Below, in pieces: positions 38,516 to 46,019 of a DNA stretch of 64,000 bases. Numbering within the stretch: the stretch's first letter is position 1; every line of letters begins with the position of its first letter. The DNA comes from Vespula vulgaris (lineage: Eukaryota; Arthropoda; Insecta; Hymenoptera; Vespidae). The position numbers and the translations under genes are program-made. The notes under the pieces were generated by a model. That model searched no databases. It saw only the letters and a program-made list of their open reading frames with translations, and was not told the origin of the DNA. The stretch spans positions 2,256,386 through 2,320,385 of the forward strand of contig NC_066610.1 in assembly GCF_905475345.1 (NCBI RefSeq). Reading direction: 5' to 3'.

Positions 38516-39860
38516 GGCGAGAAGCCTACGAGTCTTATTCGTTCCTCGTCCATTTATCTTACAGGCTGTCACGTTGGAGGTGAAATGCCCGAGAGTGCAG
38601 TGTCCGCCATTGGATTGCGACGAGAAGATTGCCTTTAGGCCGGACAAAAAGGCATGCTGTAGGCAATGTCCTAGCACGACACCAAGTTCGGCTACTGCAT
38701 TAAACGGCAATTCGGATGGGATGAGTTTGCCGCGTGATCAGGCGGCACCCTCGACCCGTCGTTCACCCGAAGAAATTTTAGCAACCGGTGGTTGCAAGTA
38801 TCCACTTGGTGGACCGTACGAGAACGGTATGGAATGGCATCCAAGAGTTCACTCTCACGGGGAGATGAAGTGCGTCAAGTGTCGATGCAAGGTGAGATAT
38901 ATATATATATGTGTGTGTGTGTGTGTATGTGTATACAAATATAGATATAGATGGATAGAAATAAGGTCAGTTTTCATAAGGGAAAGCATCATTCGTTCTT
39001 TGAGGATTCGAAAGCTCATTTTCCCCTCTTCCGATCCATTCCCTTCCCAATCCTCTTCCTCAGCCAACCGCCGCGTGGTTCGTCGCATGGTTAGATTAAT
39101 CTTATTTATCGAGATTGCAATTGAAGAATTTCCGATCGTGCGAGACTCGTTGTTGCCAAGCAAGATTCTCCTCGGCAACGACCACGACTCGCTTTACTTT
39201 TGCTCCTTGTTCGCGCCGTGTGTGCTCGCTCACTCGTTAGAAGAGTAACCTCATTGCAATATCCAGAGACGGGCACGACGAGAAACCTTTAAGGAGAAAA
39301 CCTTTAACCGGACTCGTTCGCCCGGACCGACCATTAAAAGGGTCCATCCATTACGATGAAAATGGAACATGGCCTCGGTCTCTGTTGTATGCTCGCGCGA
39401 CCGTATCGGCCTCGTATTTCGAAAGAAATCGTCCGTCCGTTCGGTGTATGGTGAAAACTAAATTTTCTATTTTCTAATTCAGTCGAGGAACGTAACCGAT
39501 TATATTTTTTCGTATCTCGATCAATTTCAAACCGATGATGATCTCATTTAACGTCACGATTAAGATGAAGATTAGAAAAGAAAAGAAGAAGAAAAAAAAA
39601 AAGAAAACAATCATCATTAAGACGGACCTTAACCAAGGATGAACTTGATATTCTTTCAGAATGCCGAGGTCAGGTGCGAAAGGAAACGCTGTCCAAGATC
39701 TCTCTGCAACTCGATAGCGCATCAGATAAAACGAGGCGACTACACCGTAGCAGACGCCGACGATTGTTGTACGGCACAATGCCGTCGTTCGAGACGTCAT
39801 CATCGTAACAACAATCATCATCCCCCGAGGCATTCGGTCTCTCCAAGAGAATTGAGCTGA
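2243..39860 (+). CDS. sog: Short gastrulation (chordin-family BMP antagonist)
   Basis: The spliced CDS joins 2243-2372, 22602-22705, 27724-27853, 34972-35037, 35511-37313, 37690-37865, 38565-38891 and 39660-39860. That is 2937 nt, or 978 aa plus TGA, close to the usual ~950-1040 aa of chordin/Sog. Every junction is GT-AG and phases agree. Domains in order: signal peptide (hydrophobic core ~7-19), cysteine-rich VWC repeat CR1 (~45-117), four CHRD repeats (~160-680), CR2 (~684-743), Thr-rich linker, CR3 (~772-838), CR4 (~880-953), and a basic His/Asn-rich tail. Each CR repeat shows the CxxCxC and CCxxC signature. Family knowledge: secreted Sog binds BMP ligands through the CR repeats, partners with Tsg, and is cut by Tolloid, which shapes the dorsoventral BMP gradient. 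The ATG at 2243 was chosen because it opens directly onto the signal peptide. A different short-gene assignment is unlikely because CHRD plus four CR repeats is diagnostic. Confidence 0.95.
4161..4236 (-). promoter_or_regulatory. paired TAGteam (Zelda-type) motifs
   Basis: On the minus strand CAGGTAA (4161-4167) and CAGGTAG (4230-4236) lie 63 bp apart in a non-repetitive part of sog intron 1. CAGGTAG is the optimal binding heptamer of Zelda, and CAGGTAA is an accepted variant. In Drosophila the sog intronic enhancer is a textbook Zelda/Dorsal target. No convincing Dorsal site was found next to them. Confidence 0.35.
4565..4642. repeat. tetranucleotide array (TACC)n
   Basis: About 18 TACC units with single-base interruptions (for example TATC near 4620). 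The Leu-Pro-Thr-Tyr open frame across it is a repeat artefact. Confidence 0.9.
4773..4780. promoter_or_regulatory. Grainyhead-like motif (AACCGGTA)
   Basis: This matches the Grainyhead octamer AACCGGTT at 7 of 8 positions. It sits in the same unique part of sog intron 1 as the TAGteam motifs, with a CACCTG (Snail-type) E-box at 4806-4811 just downstream. Motif level only. Confidence 0.22.
5321..5376. repeat. hexanucleotide array (TCGTCC)n
   Basis: About eight to nine nearly perfect TCGTCC/CTCGTC units. The array would translate as a two-residue repeat in some frames but lies inside sog intron 1 without splice context. Confidence 0.9.
11203..11283. repeat. compound array (ATCG)n then (TTCG)n
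   Basis: Palindromic ATCG units change abruptly to TTCG units near 11230, with one CTTCG variant around 11257. Both opposite-strand open frames across it are repeat artefacts. Confidence 0.9.
12105..12153. repeat. (ACG)n trinucleotide array
   Basis: Mostly perfect ACG units with an ATG interruption near 12123. It reads as poly-Thr, poly-Ser or poly-Val in different frames and is not coding. Confidence 0.9.
12611..12624. repeat. 14-bp perfect palindrome GTTCGAGCTCGAAC
   Basis: An exact inverted repeat seven bases upstream of the octamer array at 12631. It could be a dimeric transcription factor site; no specific factor is proposed. Confidence 0.6.
12631..12662. repeat. octanucleotide array (AGTAAGCG)x4
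   Basis: Four exact AGTAAGCG units followed by a degenerate AGCAAGCA. An eight-base unit is rare in this window, where most arrays have units of 1-4 bases. Confidence 0.85.
13173..13184. promoter_or_regulatory. perfect NRF1/Ewg site TGCGCATGCGCG
   Basis: A 12 of 12 match to YGCGCAYGCGCR, the palindromic NRF1 site. NRF1 sites are typically within a few hundred bases of transcription starts, which is why its location deep in intron 1 is notable. Confidence 0.45.
13210..13258 (+). promoter_or_regulatory. cluster of four ACCGCA (Runt/Runx-type) sites
   Basis: ACCGCA occurs at 13210-13215, 13233-13238, 13243-13248 and 13253-13258. The Runt-domain consensus is TGYGGT, i.e. ACCRCA on this strand. 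The last three copies are spaced exactly 10 bp, one helical turn. The surrounding units are partly repetitive (CACCGC-like), so a decayed 10-bp tandem repeat is an alternative explanation. Confidence 0.35.
18472..18646. repeat. (CT)n array followed by 9-bp (TCGTCGTCT)n array
   Basis: A 62-bp near-pure CT tract is followed, after about 50 bp, by a TCG-rich tract with a clear 9-bp period. It gives long Ser or Val-Phe open frames on the + strand that are not genes. Confidence 0.88.
20091..20110. repeat. inverted repeat GCACTAT-6-ATAGTGC
   Basis: A 7-bp perfect stem with a 6-base loop in a unique patch of sog intron 1. Just upstream is an 11-bp direct repeat, AGCAGCCCCTC, at about 20050 and 20068. 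Confidence 0.5.
20675..20738. repeat. short interleaved direct repeats
   Basis: GCTTAGAAC occurs at 20675-20683 and 20693-20701, and GTGCAACGA at 20717-20725 and 20730-20738. A related ACTTAGCAC sits between the pairs. The patch is GC-rich and unique relative to its surroundings, so it may be a cluster of repeated binding sites. Confidence 0.5.
22337..22381. repeat. (TA)n array in sog intron 1
   Basis: A pure TA run of about 45 bp, roughly 220 bp upstream of sog exon 2. Confidence 0.92.
22602..22705 (+). CDS. sog: sog coding exon 2 (first half of CR1)
   Basis: This encodes residues 44-78 (phase 1 in, phase 0 out). The exon lies between a pyrimidine tract ending TTACAG and a GTACGT donor. 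It starts with the first CR1 cysteine (C45) and contains the CxxCxC motif (C71, C74, C76). An alternative frame reads straight through, but only this one gives the VWC pattern that continues in exon 3. Confidence 0.93.
26203..26220. promoter_or_regulatory. hairpin containing a perfect MEF2 site
   Basis: AACTCTA and TAGAGTT form a 7-bp inverted repeat around TTTT. The centre, CTATTTTTAG (26207-26216), is an exact match to the MEF2 consensus CTAWWWWTAG. It lies in a GC-richer, non-repetitive stretch of intron 2. Confidence 0.4.
27003..27020. repeat. inverted repeat TCCATGG-CCAA-CCATGGA
   Basis: A 7-bp perfect stem with a 4-base loop in intron 2, about 40 bp after a TATAAAA sequence near 26963. 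No function is assigned. Confidence 0.45.
27584..27632. repeat. pentanucleotide array (GTTGC)n
   Basis: About nine or ten GTTGC units with a few ATTGC variants, roughly 90 bp upstream of the acceptor of sog exon 3. Confidence 0.9.
27724..27853 (+). CDS. sog: sog coding exon 3 (second half of CR1)
   Basis: This encodes residues 79-121 plus one base, between a TTTTAG acceptor and a GTACGT donor. It supplies the rest of CR1: C91, C98, C103, then the terminal C113-C114-x-x-C117 and a CPGDY ending typical of VWC repeats. The start of the exon is unusually basic (QKKRR), which interrupts CR1 between C76 and C91. Confidence 0.92.
30578..30649. repeat. (AAT)n array in sog intron 3
   Basis: AAT units mixed with AAC at the 5' end, then pure AAT. 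It produces a poly-Asn frame and facing poly-Ile/Leu frames. Confidence 0.92.
31090..31260. promoter_or_regulatory. GC-rich unique block in intron 3 with palindrome
   Basis: The block contains a GGGCGGGCGCC GC-box-like core, a 12-bp perfect palindrome GCGCCATGGCGC (31125-31136), a TGTAAATA forkhead-type motif near 31187-31194, and an AT-rich homeodomain-like stretch to about 31210. It lies between purine microsatellites on both sides. A candidate conserved non-coding element; function unknown. Confidence 0.35.
34972..35037 (+). CDS. sog: sog coding exon 4 (acidic linker)
   Basis: A 66-nt micro-exon encodes residues 122-143, between TTTCAG and a GTAATT donor. The product is an acidic linker (TSEEEERSLK) between CR1 and the CHRD block. 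It is too short to stand alone, but it is the only piece joining exon 3 (phase 1) and exon 5 (phase 1) with correct splice sites on both sides. The donor is weaker than the others. Confidence 0.78.
35038..35510 (+). other. sog intron 4
   Basis: A short intron with a CT tract near 35065-35100 and a CAT/CGT tract near 35424-35460. Nothing else stands out. Confidence 0.75.
35511..37313 (+). CDS. sog: sog coding exon 5 (all CHRD repeats and CR2)
   Basis: This 1803-nt exon encodes residues 144-744. The whole CHRD block and all of CR2 sit in one exon, with acceptor CGACAG and donor GTAAGT. CHRD repeats are recognisable from recurring segments such as YNYLATGRFTF, SIHVSLVFNGVF, GLAWAFLDRSGALRYGV and TALIWTAVDLDCALHYEL. 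CR2 runs C684-C743 with CSMCHC and CCPIC. Composition here is near 48% GC and free of microsatellites, unlike both flanking introns. Open frames on the other strand and in other frames across this exon are shadows. Confidence 0.97.
37314..37689 (+). other. sog intron 5
   Basis: A short intron dominated by a CT array (37346-37403) starting about 30 bp after the donor. The rest is unique but unremarkable. Confidence 0.75.
37346..37403. repeat. (CT)n array in sog intron 5
   Basis: A near-pure CT run of about 58 bp, starting roughly 30 bp after the exon 5 donor. Confidence 0.92.
37690..37865 (+). CDS. sog: sog coding exon 6 (Thr-rich linker, start of CR3)
   Basis: This encodes residues 745-803. 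It opens with a run of Thr/Ile residues (likely a flexible, possibly O-glycosylated linker) and then begins CR3 at C772, ending in CAVCTCD just before a GTAAGT donor. A second AG six bases downstream (37695) keeps the same frame, so the acceptor could be 37689 or 37695, changing the protein by two residues. Confidence 0.88.
37866..38564 (+). other. sog intron 6
   Basis: It contains a TA array (38101-38161) and a GA array (38467-38510) about 55 bp upstream of the acceptor. The open frame leaking from exon 6 into this intron is not supported as coding. Confidence 0.75.
38101..38161. repeat. (TA)n array in sog intron 6
   Basis: About 60 bp of TA dinucleotides with a single CA interruption near 38140. 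Confidence 0.92.
38565..38891 (+). CDS. sog: sog coding exon 7 (CR3 end, CR4 start)
   Basis: This encodes residues 804-912, phase 0 on both sides, acceptor TTACAG and donor GTGAGA. It completes CR3 (C811, C816, C821, C834-C835-x-x-C838), adds a Ser/Thr/Pro linker, and starts CR4 at C880, ending with CVKCRCK. The donor is followed at once by a TA/GT microsatellite. Confidence 0.92.
38892..39659 (+). other. sog intron 7
   Basis: A TA/GT array lies right after the donor (38898-38930), followed by mostly unique sequence and an A-rich tract near 39577-39607. An open frame continues from exon 7 for about 350 bp but carries no domain, so it is read-through. Confidence 0.7.
39660..39860 (+). CDS. 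sog: sog coding exon 8 (CR4 end, C-terminus)
   Basis: This encodes residues 913-978 and the TGA stop, behind a CTTTCAG acceptor. It completes CR4 (C918, C923, C928, C948-C949, C953). After CR4 comes a short basic tail rich in Arg, His and Asn, including HHRNNNHHPP, and the protein ends RELS. The tail is not a recognised domain. Confidence 0.92.
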   Translation, partial: NAEVRCERKRCPRSLCNSIAHQIKRGDYTVADADDCCTAQCRRSRRHHRNNNHHPPRHSVSPRELS

Positions 39861-40279
39861 GGATGGACAGGAGGACAGATTCTTTCTTTAAACGAGGAAG
39901 AAGCAAGTTTTTTTTTACTCCTCATCTCAAAACCGAGTGACTCGTTTGTTTCTTGTTGCTCTTATTATACAGAGAAAGAACTCTTATCTACTTTTGCCGC
40001 ACCACTGTTACGTGTAATATTTTTAATGTTTAACGTACACACGCACCACGTACACACACACACACACACACACACATATAATGTATGTATATGCGTGTGT
40101 GTGTGTGTCCTAATCCTCGTTAATCGAGGACCAATCTAATGGAATTCGGAAAAGTAGAGAACGAGAAAAGGGAAAAAGGTATAGGGTCGAGTATATCGAT
40201 TCTTACTGGGTATCCAACACGATGGGAATGAATGGAGAGAAAAAGTTCATGAACACCAATGAAAGAAAAAGTGAGGAGA

Positions 40280-40349
40280 CTCTCTCTCTCTTCTCTCTGT
40301 CTCTCTCTGTCTCTCTCTGTCTCTATCTATCTCTCTTTCTCTATCTCTT

Positions 40350-40411
<62 letters not shown>
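40280..40411. repeat. long CT-rich array
   Basis: About 130 bp of CT with CTGT, CTAT and TTTC interruptions, ending in a pure CT run of about 35 bp. It produces mirror-image Ser-Leu and Arg-Glu open frames on the two strands. Confidence 0.92.
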
Positions 40412-40414
<3 letters not shown>

Positions 40415-40643
40415 GTCTTCGTTCTTGCAATCGTTCATACGTCGGACCCCATGGCACCCAGAGGCCCGCAGCCAGACGTTTTATTAATCAATTGGCTCTC
40501 ATCAAGAGATAAACGAAACGGAAGCTAAACTGCTCTCTATTTACGAGCTACTATACGGCACGACAACCTTTCCAACAAAAAAGATTAAAAAAAAAGAGAA
40601 AATGAAGGAAGAAAAAAAGGGATAAAAGTGAAAAAAGAAAAAC

Positions 40644-40644
40644 A

Positions 40645-40701
<57 letters not shown>
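40644..40701. repeat. hexanucleotide array (GATGAC)n
   Basis: About nine perfect GATGAC units. The minus-strand His-Arg repeat frame across it is an artefact. Confidence 0.92.
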
Positions 40702-40702
<1 letters not shown>

Positions 40703-40868
40703 GAGGGAGATGAAACTTTAGTCGTAACGGTATCGCAGTGCTCTACTGTACCCACCAACCTCATCGAGTTACCCAGCAACCAAAGAAGACTGAAGAACCT
40801 CCGATGGCGACATCAGTTATCATAATGCGATATCACTTGCTTCATAATCTTACTAATTATTTCAGCTT

Positions 40869-40870
40869 AC

Positions 40871-40928
<58 letters not shown>

Positions 40929-40945
40929 TTATTATTATTATTAAT
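40869..40945. repeat. (ATT)n array
   Basis: About 23 ATT units with one interruption near 40928. It is followed by a decayed ACT/GCT-rich stretch to about 41080. Confidence 0.92.
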
Positions 40946-41270
40946 ATTGATATTATTATTACTACTATTTACTATTACTATTGTTGCTGCTACTGCTACT
41001 GCTACTGCTATTGCTACTACACTACTACTACTGCTACTACTACTACTAGATTATTGCTATTGTCGCTACTACTACGAGCTACTACGGTGCACCGTAGATA
41101 ACGTTACCTATATCATTGTAAATATCGGATTATCGTTCCATCACATTAATTATCATTCATTGCTTGCAATTTTCTTTTTGGCAAAATACCTACAATTTCA
41201 TAGTTCTATCCTTTTTTGTGTAATCGCTTTTCTTTTTCTCATACCTGCATATTTATTATCGTTTCTTTTA

Positions 41271-41311
<41 letters not shown>

Positions 41312-41478
41312 TTTTTCTTTATTTCTCTATCTATCTAACTATTCGGACAATGAAACCTTCTCAAAGAAACGTTTCGTAGTATTCTAACGTCATAAAAGGC
41401 TTAGTAGACCGCTTGACAAGGTGACGCTATAGCATTATTTTCCTCCCCCTCTAAATACCCACCCCCTACCGCCCAGGT

Positions 41479-41484
41479 AATAAA
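41479..41484 (+). terminator. candidate polyadenylation signal AATAAA for sog
   Basis: An exact AATAAA in unique sequence about 1.6 kb downstream of the sog stop. Other A/T-rich variants nearby make this uncertain. Confidence 0.2.
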
Positions 41485-41862
41485 CATATACTTATTGTTA
41501 GAGAGGTTGAGTCGGTACGTGATCAGTGCTGTCTTTGTTAAAAAGAAAAAAAGGAAAAAAACATAAAGAGAAAAGAAAAAAAAATAATAATAATAATAAA
41601 AAACGGTAAAAAATGAACACTCACAAAAAAGAAAGAAGGAAGAAAAGAGGTTACGGGTTGGAGAACAAAAAGTAGACGAAGAAGAAGAAGAAAAAGAAGA
41701 AGAAAAAACAGTTCAGTAATGTCCGTCTGTTATCTAGTATAATACTTTTTTTTTCTTTCTTTTTTTTTTCTTTTCGTAAGCGCGCGTTTGAATCGTTAGA
41801 TCTTTTCCGACGATGAATGACAAAGGTGTAAAAGTTGTGTCTACGTGAAACGTTAAATTGAC

Positions 41863-41926
41863 GTAAGTAAGTAAATAAGTAAATAAGTAAGTAAGTAAGT
41901 AAATAAGTAAATAAGTAAGTAAGTAG
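41863..41926. repeat. GTAA/ATAA array with a higher-order period
   Basis: Sixteen 4-bp units. Writing G for GTAA-type and A for ATAA, the order is GGGAGAGGGGAGAGGG. The variant pattern repeats every seven units (28 bp), so a 28-bp block was duplicated inside the simple array. Confidence 0.85.
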
Positions 41927-42621
41927 ACGGAAGGGTAGTAAAACAACAAACGAACGAGGGTGGAGGGGGAAAAAAAGGAAAAAGAAAAAAGAAAATGGGG
42001 TCTTGTACTACGTTGTCGCGGCAGCTGGCAGGCCTGGTTGCTTTTTCGAAAAAGGCAACGATTTCTTTCTCCCGTCGTCCACTAAACAATCGGGAGCACA
42101 AATTTCATCTGCGGCGTTTCTTTTTTCTTTTTTTTTGTTTTTGTTTTTTTTTTTATTTTGTTTCTTTCTTCCTTTCTTCTTCTCCGAACGTCGTGTAATA
42201 CCTATGCTCGTTCGAATATTTTATTAACGATGGAAAGTATTTCTTTCTTTTCTTTAATTTCTTTCTTTGACACACACACAGACACGCATATACAGACACA
42301 TACAGAGAGAGACATATACATACAGACGTACATATATACATATTTTTTACGGAAAGCGTTGATCCGCTATTTACCGTTCGTGCCTTTAATTAATTATTTA
42401 CGTGCATGCATTAGTCCGATACCATTAACTATAGTATTAGAATATATAGGATTTTACTTATGATTATCACGGACAGTCTGTTGATTGTTGACAATTTTGT
42501 ACATAAAACGAAGAAGAAGAAGAAGAAGAAAGAGAAAGAGAAGGAGGAGTAGAAAAAAAGAAATGAACGTATATAATGTGTAACGAAATTATGCATCTAT
42601 CGGTATGCTAATGAACGATCA

Positions 42622-42670
<49 letters not shown>

Positions 42671-42840
42671 ATTAATATTATTTATACAGCTCGATAGTTT
42701 ATAATATATCTTCATCGAACCCGCGATATACGGGATTTGATGTAACAAGTTATCATTTGTAATTATAGTTATTATTATTAATGTCATTATTATTTAAAGT
42801 CATCACCACTTACGTATGCATGTTATCTATCTTTATCTAA

Positions 42841-42872
<32 letters not shown>

Positions 42873-43428
42873 CTTTCCTTTCTTTTCTTTTCTCTCTTTT
42901 TTTTTTCTTTCTAATAGATTTAGCTTTACAATTTTTTGAGTTAAATCGAATGGCAATGATTTTTTTAGATAGTCAAATCGATCAGATCGTATCGTGATTA
43001 GGATCAATTTAAAATCATAGATCATTATCCTTCGAATCGAATCGAAAATCTGTGCGATATAATTTAATAATCGTTATTCAGCAGCACGTAAAAATTTGTT
43101 TGTTAAAGAATAGATAATGTACTGTGCCAAAACAATGAGATATAATTAATTAATCAATTTAATTAATTATTATCGGTTTATTATCATTACCTTAATTAGA
43201 CTTATTGCCATTATCTCTAACTCCCATTGTAATTTCATTATCTATGTATACATACATTCAGATATTATCTTTCTTGTTACGCCGAAAGTGAAATAACGTA
43301 CCTAACTGTTGACACTGCTAATTAATACAATGAAGCTTAAATAGCGAAAGAAAATGTATGCCGATTGCAGTATTTTCATTAATAAAATAAATTTACTCCA
43401 GCTCGTTGATTTCGTCTGCACGATAAGA

Positions 43429-43434
43429 TTTATT
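43429..43434 (-). terminator. candidate polyadenylation signal of the aminotransferase gene
   Basis: TTTATT on the + strand is AATAAA on the gene strand, about 130 bp downstream of the stop codon. The spacing is typical for a compact insect gene. Confidence 0.4.
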
Positions 43435-43561
43435 TCCGTGCAATCTTCTTTTTTTTTTTTTTTTTACTTAATCAAACTCGGAAATAACGAAAGTATATTT
43501 TCAATCGGTCATGGCGAAGCTCCTGTACGGATATACGCACGAATAAACAAACAACTAAAAG

Positions 43562-45221
43562 TTACATTTTCGATTTTGTAGAGAATTTGAGCGCATCGTC
43601 TAGAGCATCAAGTAGAAGATCGACGTGACGGTACGTAGAATTGTTTCCCATCAAACCAATTCGTAAAATTTTGCCAACAGTTGGGCCAAGTCCGCCGCTG
43701 ATCTCAACGCCATATCTAGATCAATGATTTATCAAACGATCAATGGTTTCACTTTTTAAAACGTGAGAAAAAAGAAATGTTTCTTTAAACAGACATCAAA
43801 AAGACGTTTTACCTTTCCATAGCTCTAGCAGATAACATTTTAACATCGATACCATTTGGTATCTCGATAGATACGATCGTAGATAACTGATATTTCGGAT
43901 TTTTCACGTAAAGTCGAAATCCACGTTTCAGAAGTTCCTCGCGCAATTTGATAGCCACGGATGCGTGTCTGGACCAACGAGCGCGTAAACCTTCCTCCGT
44001 TAATTCGGCCAAAGCTTCGCGTAATCCGTAAATAAGTGTGGCACTAATCGTGTGATGATAAATCCTTGGATTGCCAAAACAATTCCAATAATCACCTAAT
44101 ATCTTCATGTCCCAATAATATGTTGAAACATTTGTACGCCTATTGAAGATCTTTTCACTGGTTTGGATCATTTTTGAACGATTGATAAACACTTTGAAGA
44201 TAAGTATTATTACATATATATATTCTTTTTTTAATTAATAATTTTCTAATTACGTACACTGCTAATGGACTGAACGATATCGGCGTTATACCTGCCGGAG
44301 CACCAAGAACTTTTTGACTGCACGCATAAACAGCATCGATCTTCCAAGCGTCTACGAATAATTGCTCGGCTCCTAACGACGCCACACAATCGACGATTAA
44401 CAACGAATTGTACCTGGATAAATAATATAAAAGAGATAAACAACAAAGTTTTGTCAATATCCTCGATTAAAAATAATTCGGATACGATAAGAAAGAATCT
44501 TATGAAATTCACCGATGAACGAGATTTCCTACACCTTCCAATGGTTGTTTCATACCAGTCGAAGATTCAGCTTGTACTACGAAAACTGCGGCGGGCTTGA
44601 ATCTTTTCAAAAAAGATTCTAAAATGTCGAGATCGAAACCAATTCCGTATTCGGTCGTCAGGAATTCAATCTACGATATCAATTGTCCTGTTAATATCTA
44701 TTCAATAATATTTCTTTGTCTTGTTCTGTTTTCTTTTTTTTTTGTTTTGTTTTGTTTTGTTTTCTAATGCGTTCGAAAATGTTCGTACACGTGCACCAAT
44801 ACGATTTGCCATATTGGCAGCACGTTCACCCCAAATTCCACATTTAGCAATCAACACTGTTTCTCCTGGCTCGATTAAATTTCCCAAGCATGCTTCCATA
44901 CCACCGTGAGCCGCTGTACTCAGTGCCAAAGTTAACTTGTTTTTCGTTTGAAATGCGTATTGAATCCCAGCCTTGATGTCGTCCATTAACTGAAAATTTA
45001 TCGAATATTTTAAAAGATTTTCTTTTTTTTTTTTCTTTCTTTCTTTCTTTCTATATCTTTTTTATAAATACCTTAAACATTTCTGGATGAAGATGGCCTA
45101 TCACCTGATTCCCCAGTGATCGTAAAACTCTTTGCGAACAATTACTCGGTCCAGGTCCCATTAAAATTTTGTTGGGGATCTCTAATGGCTTTAAAAGTTC
45201 CTTAGGTGGATCCACTTCCAT
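43562..45221 (-). CDS. AGXT: alanine-glyoxylate / serine-pyruvate aminotransferase
   Basis: Exons in transcript order: 45072-45221, 44789-44989, 44513-44670, 44258-44413, 43813-44157 and 43562-43715. That is 1164 nt, 387 aa; family members are about 390. All junctions are GT-AG with matching phases. This is a class V, PLP-dependent fold-type I aminotransferase. Visible landmarks: GPGPSN (~22-27), AESSTG (151-156), the cofactor Asp D178 in LLIVDCVASLG, the Schiff-base lysine K204 in SQKVLGAPAGITPISFS, YHHT, and the carboxylate-binding arginine R355 in GKILRIGL. The spacing of Asp to Lys (26 residues) matches the family. It moves amino groups from alanine or serine to glyoxylate or pyruvate. 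The C-terminus is SKM, a type 1 peroxisomal targeting signal. A 3-hydroxykynurenine transaminase activity, known for mosquito homologues, cannot be excluded. The ATG at 45221 is the only upstream Met that gives the family N-terminus. Confidence 0.93.
43565..43573 (-). other. C-terminal SKM peroxisomal targeting tripeptide (PTS1)
   Basis: The last three codons before TAA encode Ser-Lys-Met, which fits the PTS1 consensus [SAC]-[KRH]-[LM], preceded by another Lys. It suggests peroxisomal import by Pex5, as for many animal AGXT proteins. Confidence 0.6.
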
Positions 45222-45557
45222 TTTTGAGCACTATTATTTTAATGTAACTTTGATCAAATTATATTCAGTATTGAATGCGGCACAAACAAGCTACGTAAGC
45301 TCTTATCTTTTAAGAAAAAGAAAAAGTATTACTTATCAGGATTCATAAATAAGCTTTATCAGAGAGTTTTTACGTAATACATATATATATATATATATAT
45401 ATATTAGGTTATACCACGTTAAATTATACCTCTGCTTTTTTTTTATAACAACGAGTATAAACAGTAATTCTTGAATTAACTTTTTTTTTAAGAAAAAGTT
45501 TTGCTTTCTTTACGAAATATATGATAAAGATTCCTGTTTTATCAACCAATTAACAAA

Positions 45558-45626
45558 TCTGTAATAGTATATTTCTGTTTCATTGACCGAGTAAAATTGT
45601 CGGTAACAGTAGATTTCTATTTTACT
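45558..45626. repeat. short imperfect direct repeat
   Basis: A segment beginning GTAATAGTATATTTCTG (45561) recurs about 42 bp later as GTAACAGTAGATTTCTA (from ~45603). It lies directly upstream of the larger duplicated element, so this promoter region has been built by local duplications. Confidence 0.5.
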
Positions 45627-45627
45627 C

Positions 45628-45825
45628 TCACATCATGTGATCCTGATACAATACTCGATTCGCGGGAAAAATTTCGCTTCGTCTAGAATTTGAAATTTCT
45701 AACAGGAGAGTATAATATATCAGGAGATGGCACGAACCACTTCTACGTCACGTGACAAGATACGAAACTAAATTCGCGGGAGATATTTTCGAATTGTCCA
45801 AAATTTGAAATAGAGACTAATTTTT
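45628..45825. promoter_or_regulatory. duplicated element with MITF/TFEB (CLEAR-type) E-boxes
   Basis: Two related ~80 bp units start at 45628 and 45742 (114 bp apart). They share GATAC-A-ACT, then an exact ATTCGCGGGA (45658-45667 and 45772-45781), then AATTTGAAAT. Unit 1 carries TCATGTGA (45633-45640). Unit 2 carries TCACGTGA (45748-45755) inside the 10-bp palindrome GTCACGTGAC. Both octamers are preferred MITF/TFE sites, and GTCACGTGAC is the vertebrate CLEAR element of lysosomal genes. Unit 1 also has GCGGGAAA, an E2F-type match. Downstream lies a lysosomal-type alpha-L-fucosidase gene (ATG ~770 bp away). The E-boxes are seen; regulation by Mitf is inference. Confidence 0.45.
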
Positions 45826-46019
45826 TATAGATTAATGTAAATATATCGATTTTTTTTTCCACGTTAAACACTTTTCACTTTCGTTTTAAATTTCGTAAAA
45901 AATTTTTCCCATCGTTTGACTCGCAAAAAAAGTATGGTTTGCTTCTGCGTATCAAACAAATCAATAAAAAAATTCTTTTCGATAGATTCATTCCTTCACG
46001 AGATATTTCAATCTTAAAT

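Larger units (their letters stand above)
39861..43561 (+). other. probable sog 3' UTR and repeat-rich intergenic DNA
   Basis: No coding sequence is supported. It contains CA/GT tracts (40058-40075, 40097-40108), a long CT-rich tract (40280-40411), a GATGAC array (40644-40701), ATT arrays (40869-40945 and 42625-42664), CT (41273-41304), a GTAA/ATAA array (41863-41926) and AT-rich DNA from about 42600. How much of this is sog 3' UTR cannot be decided from sequence. An AATAAA at 41479-41484 is one possible end. Confidence 0.6.
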
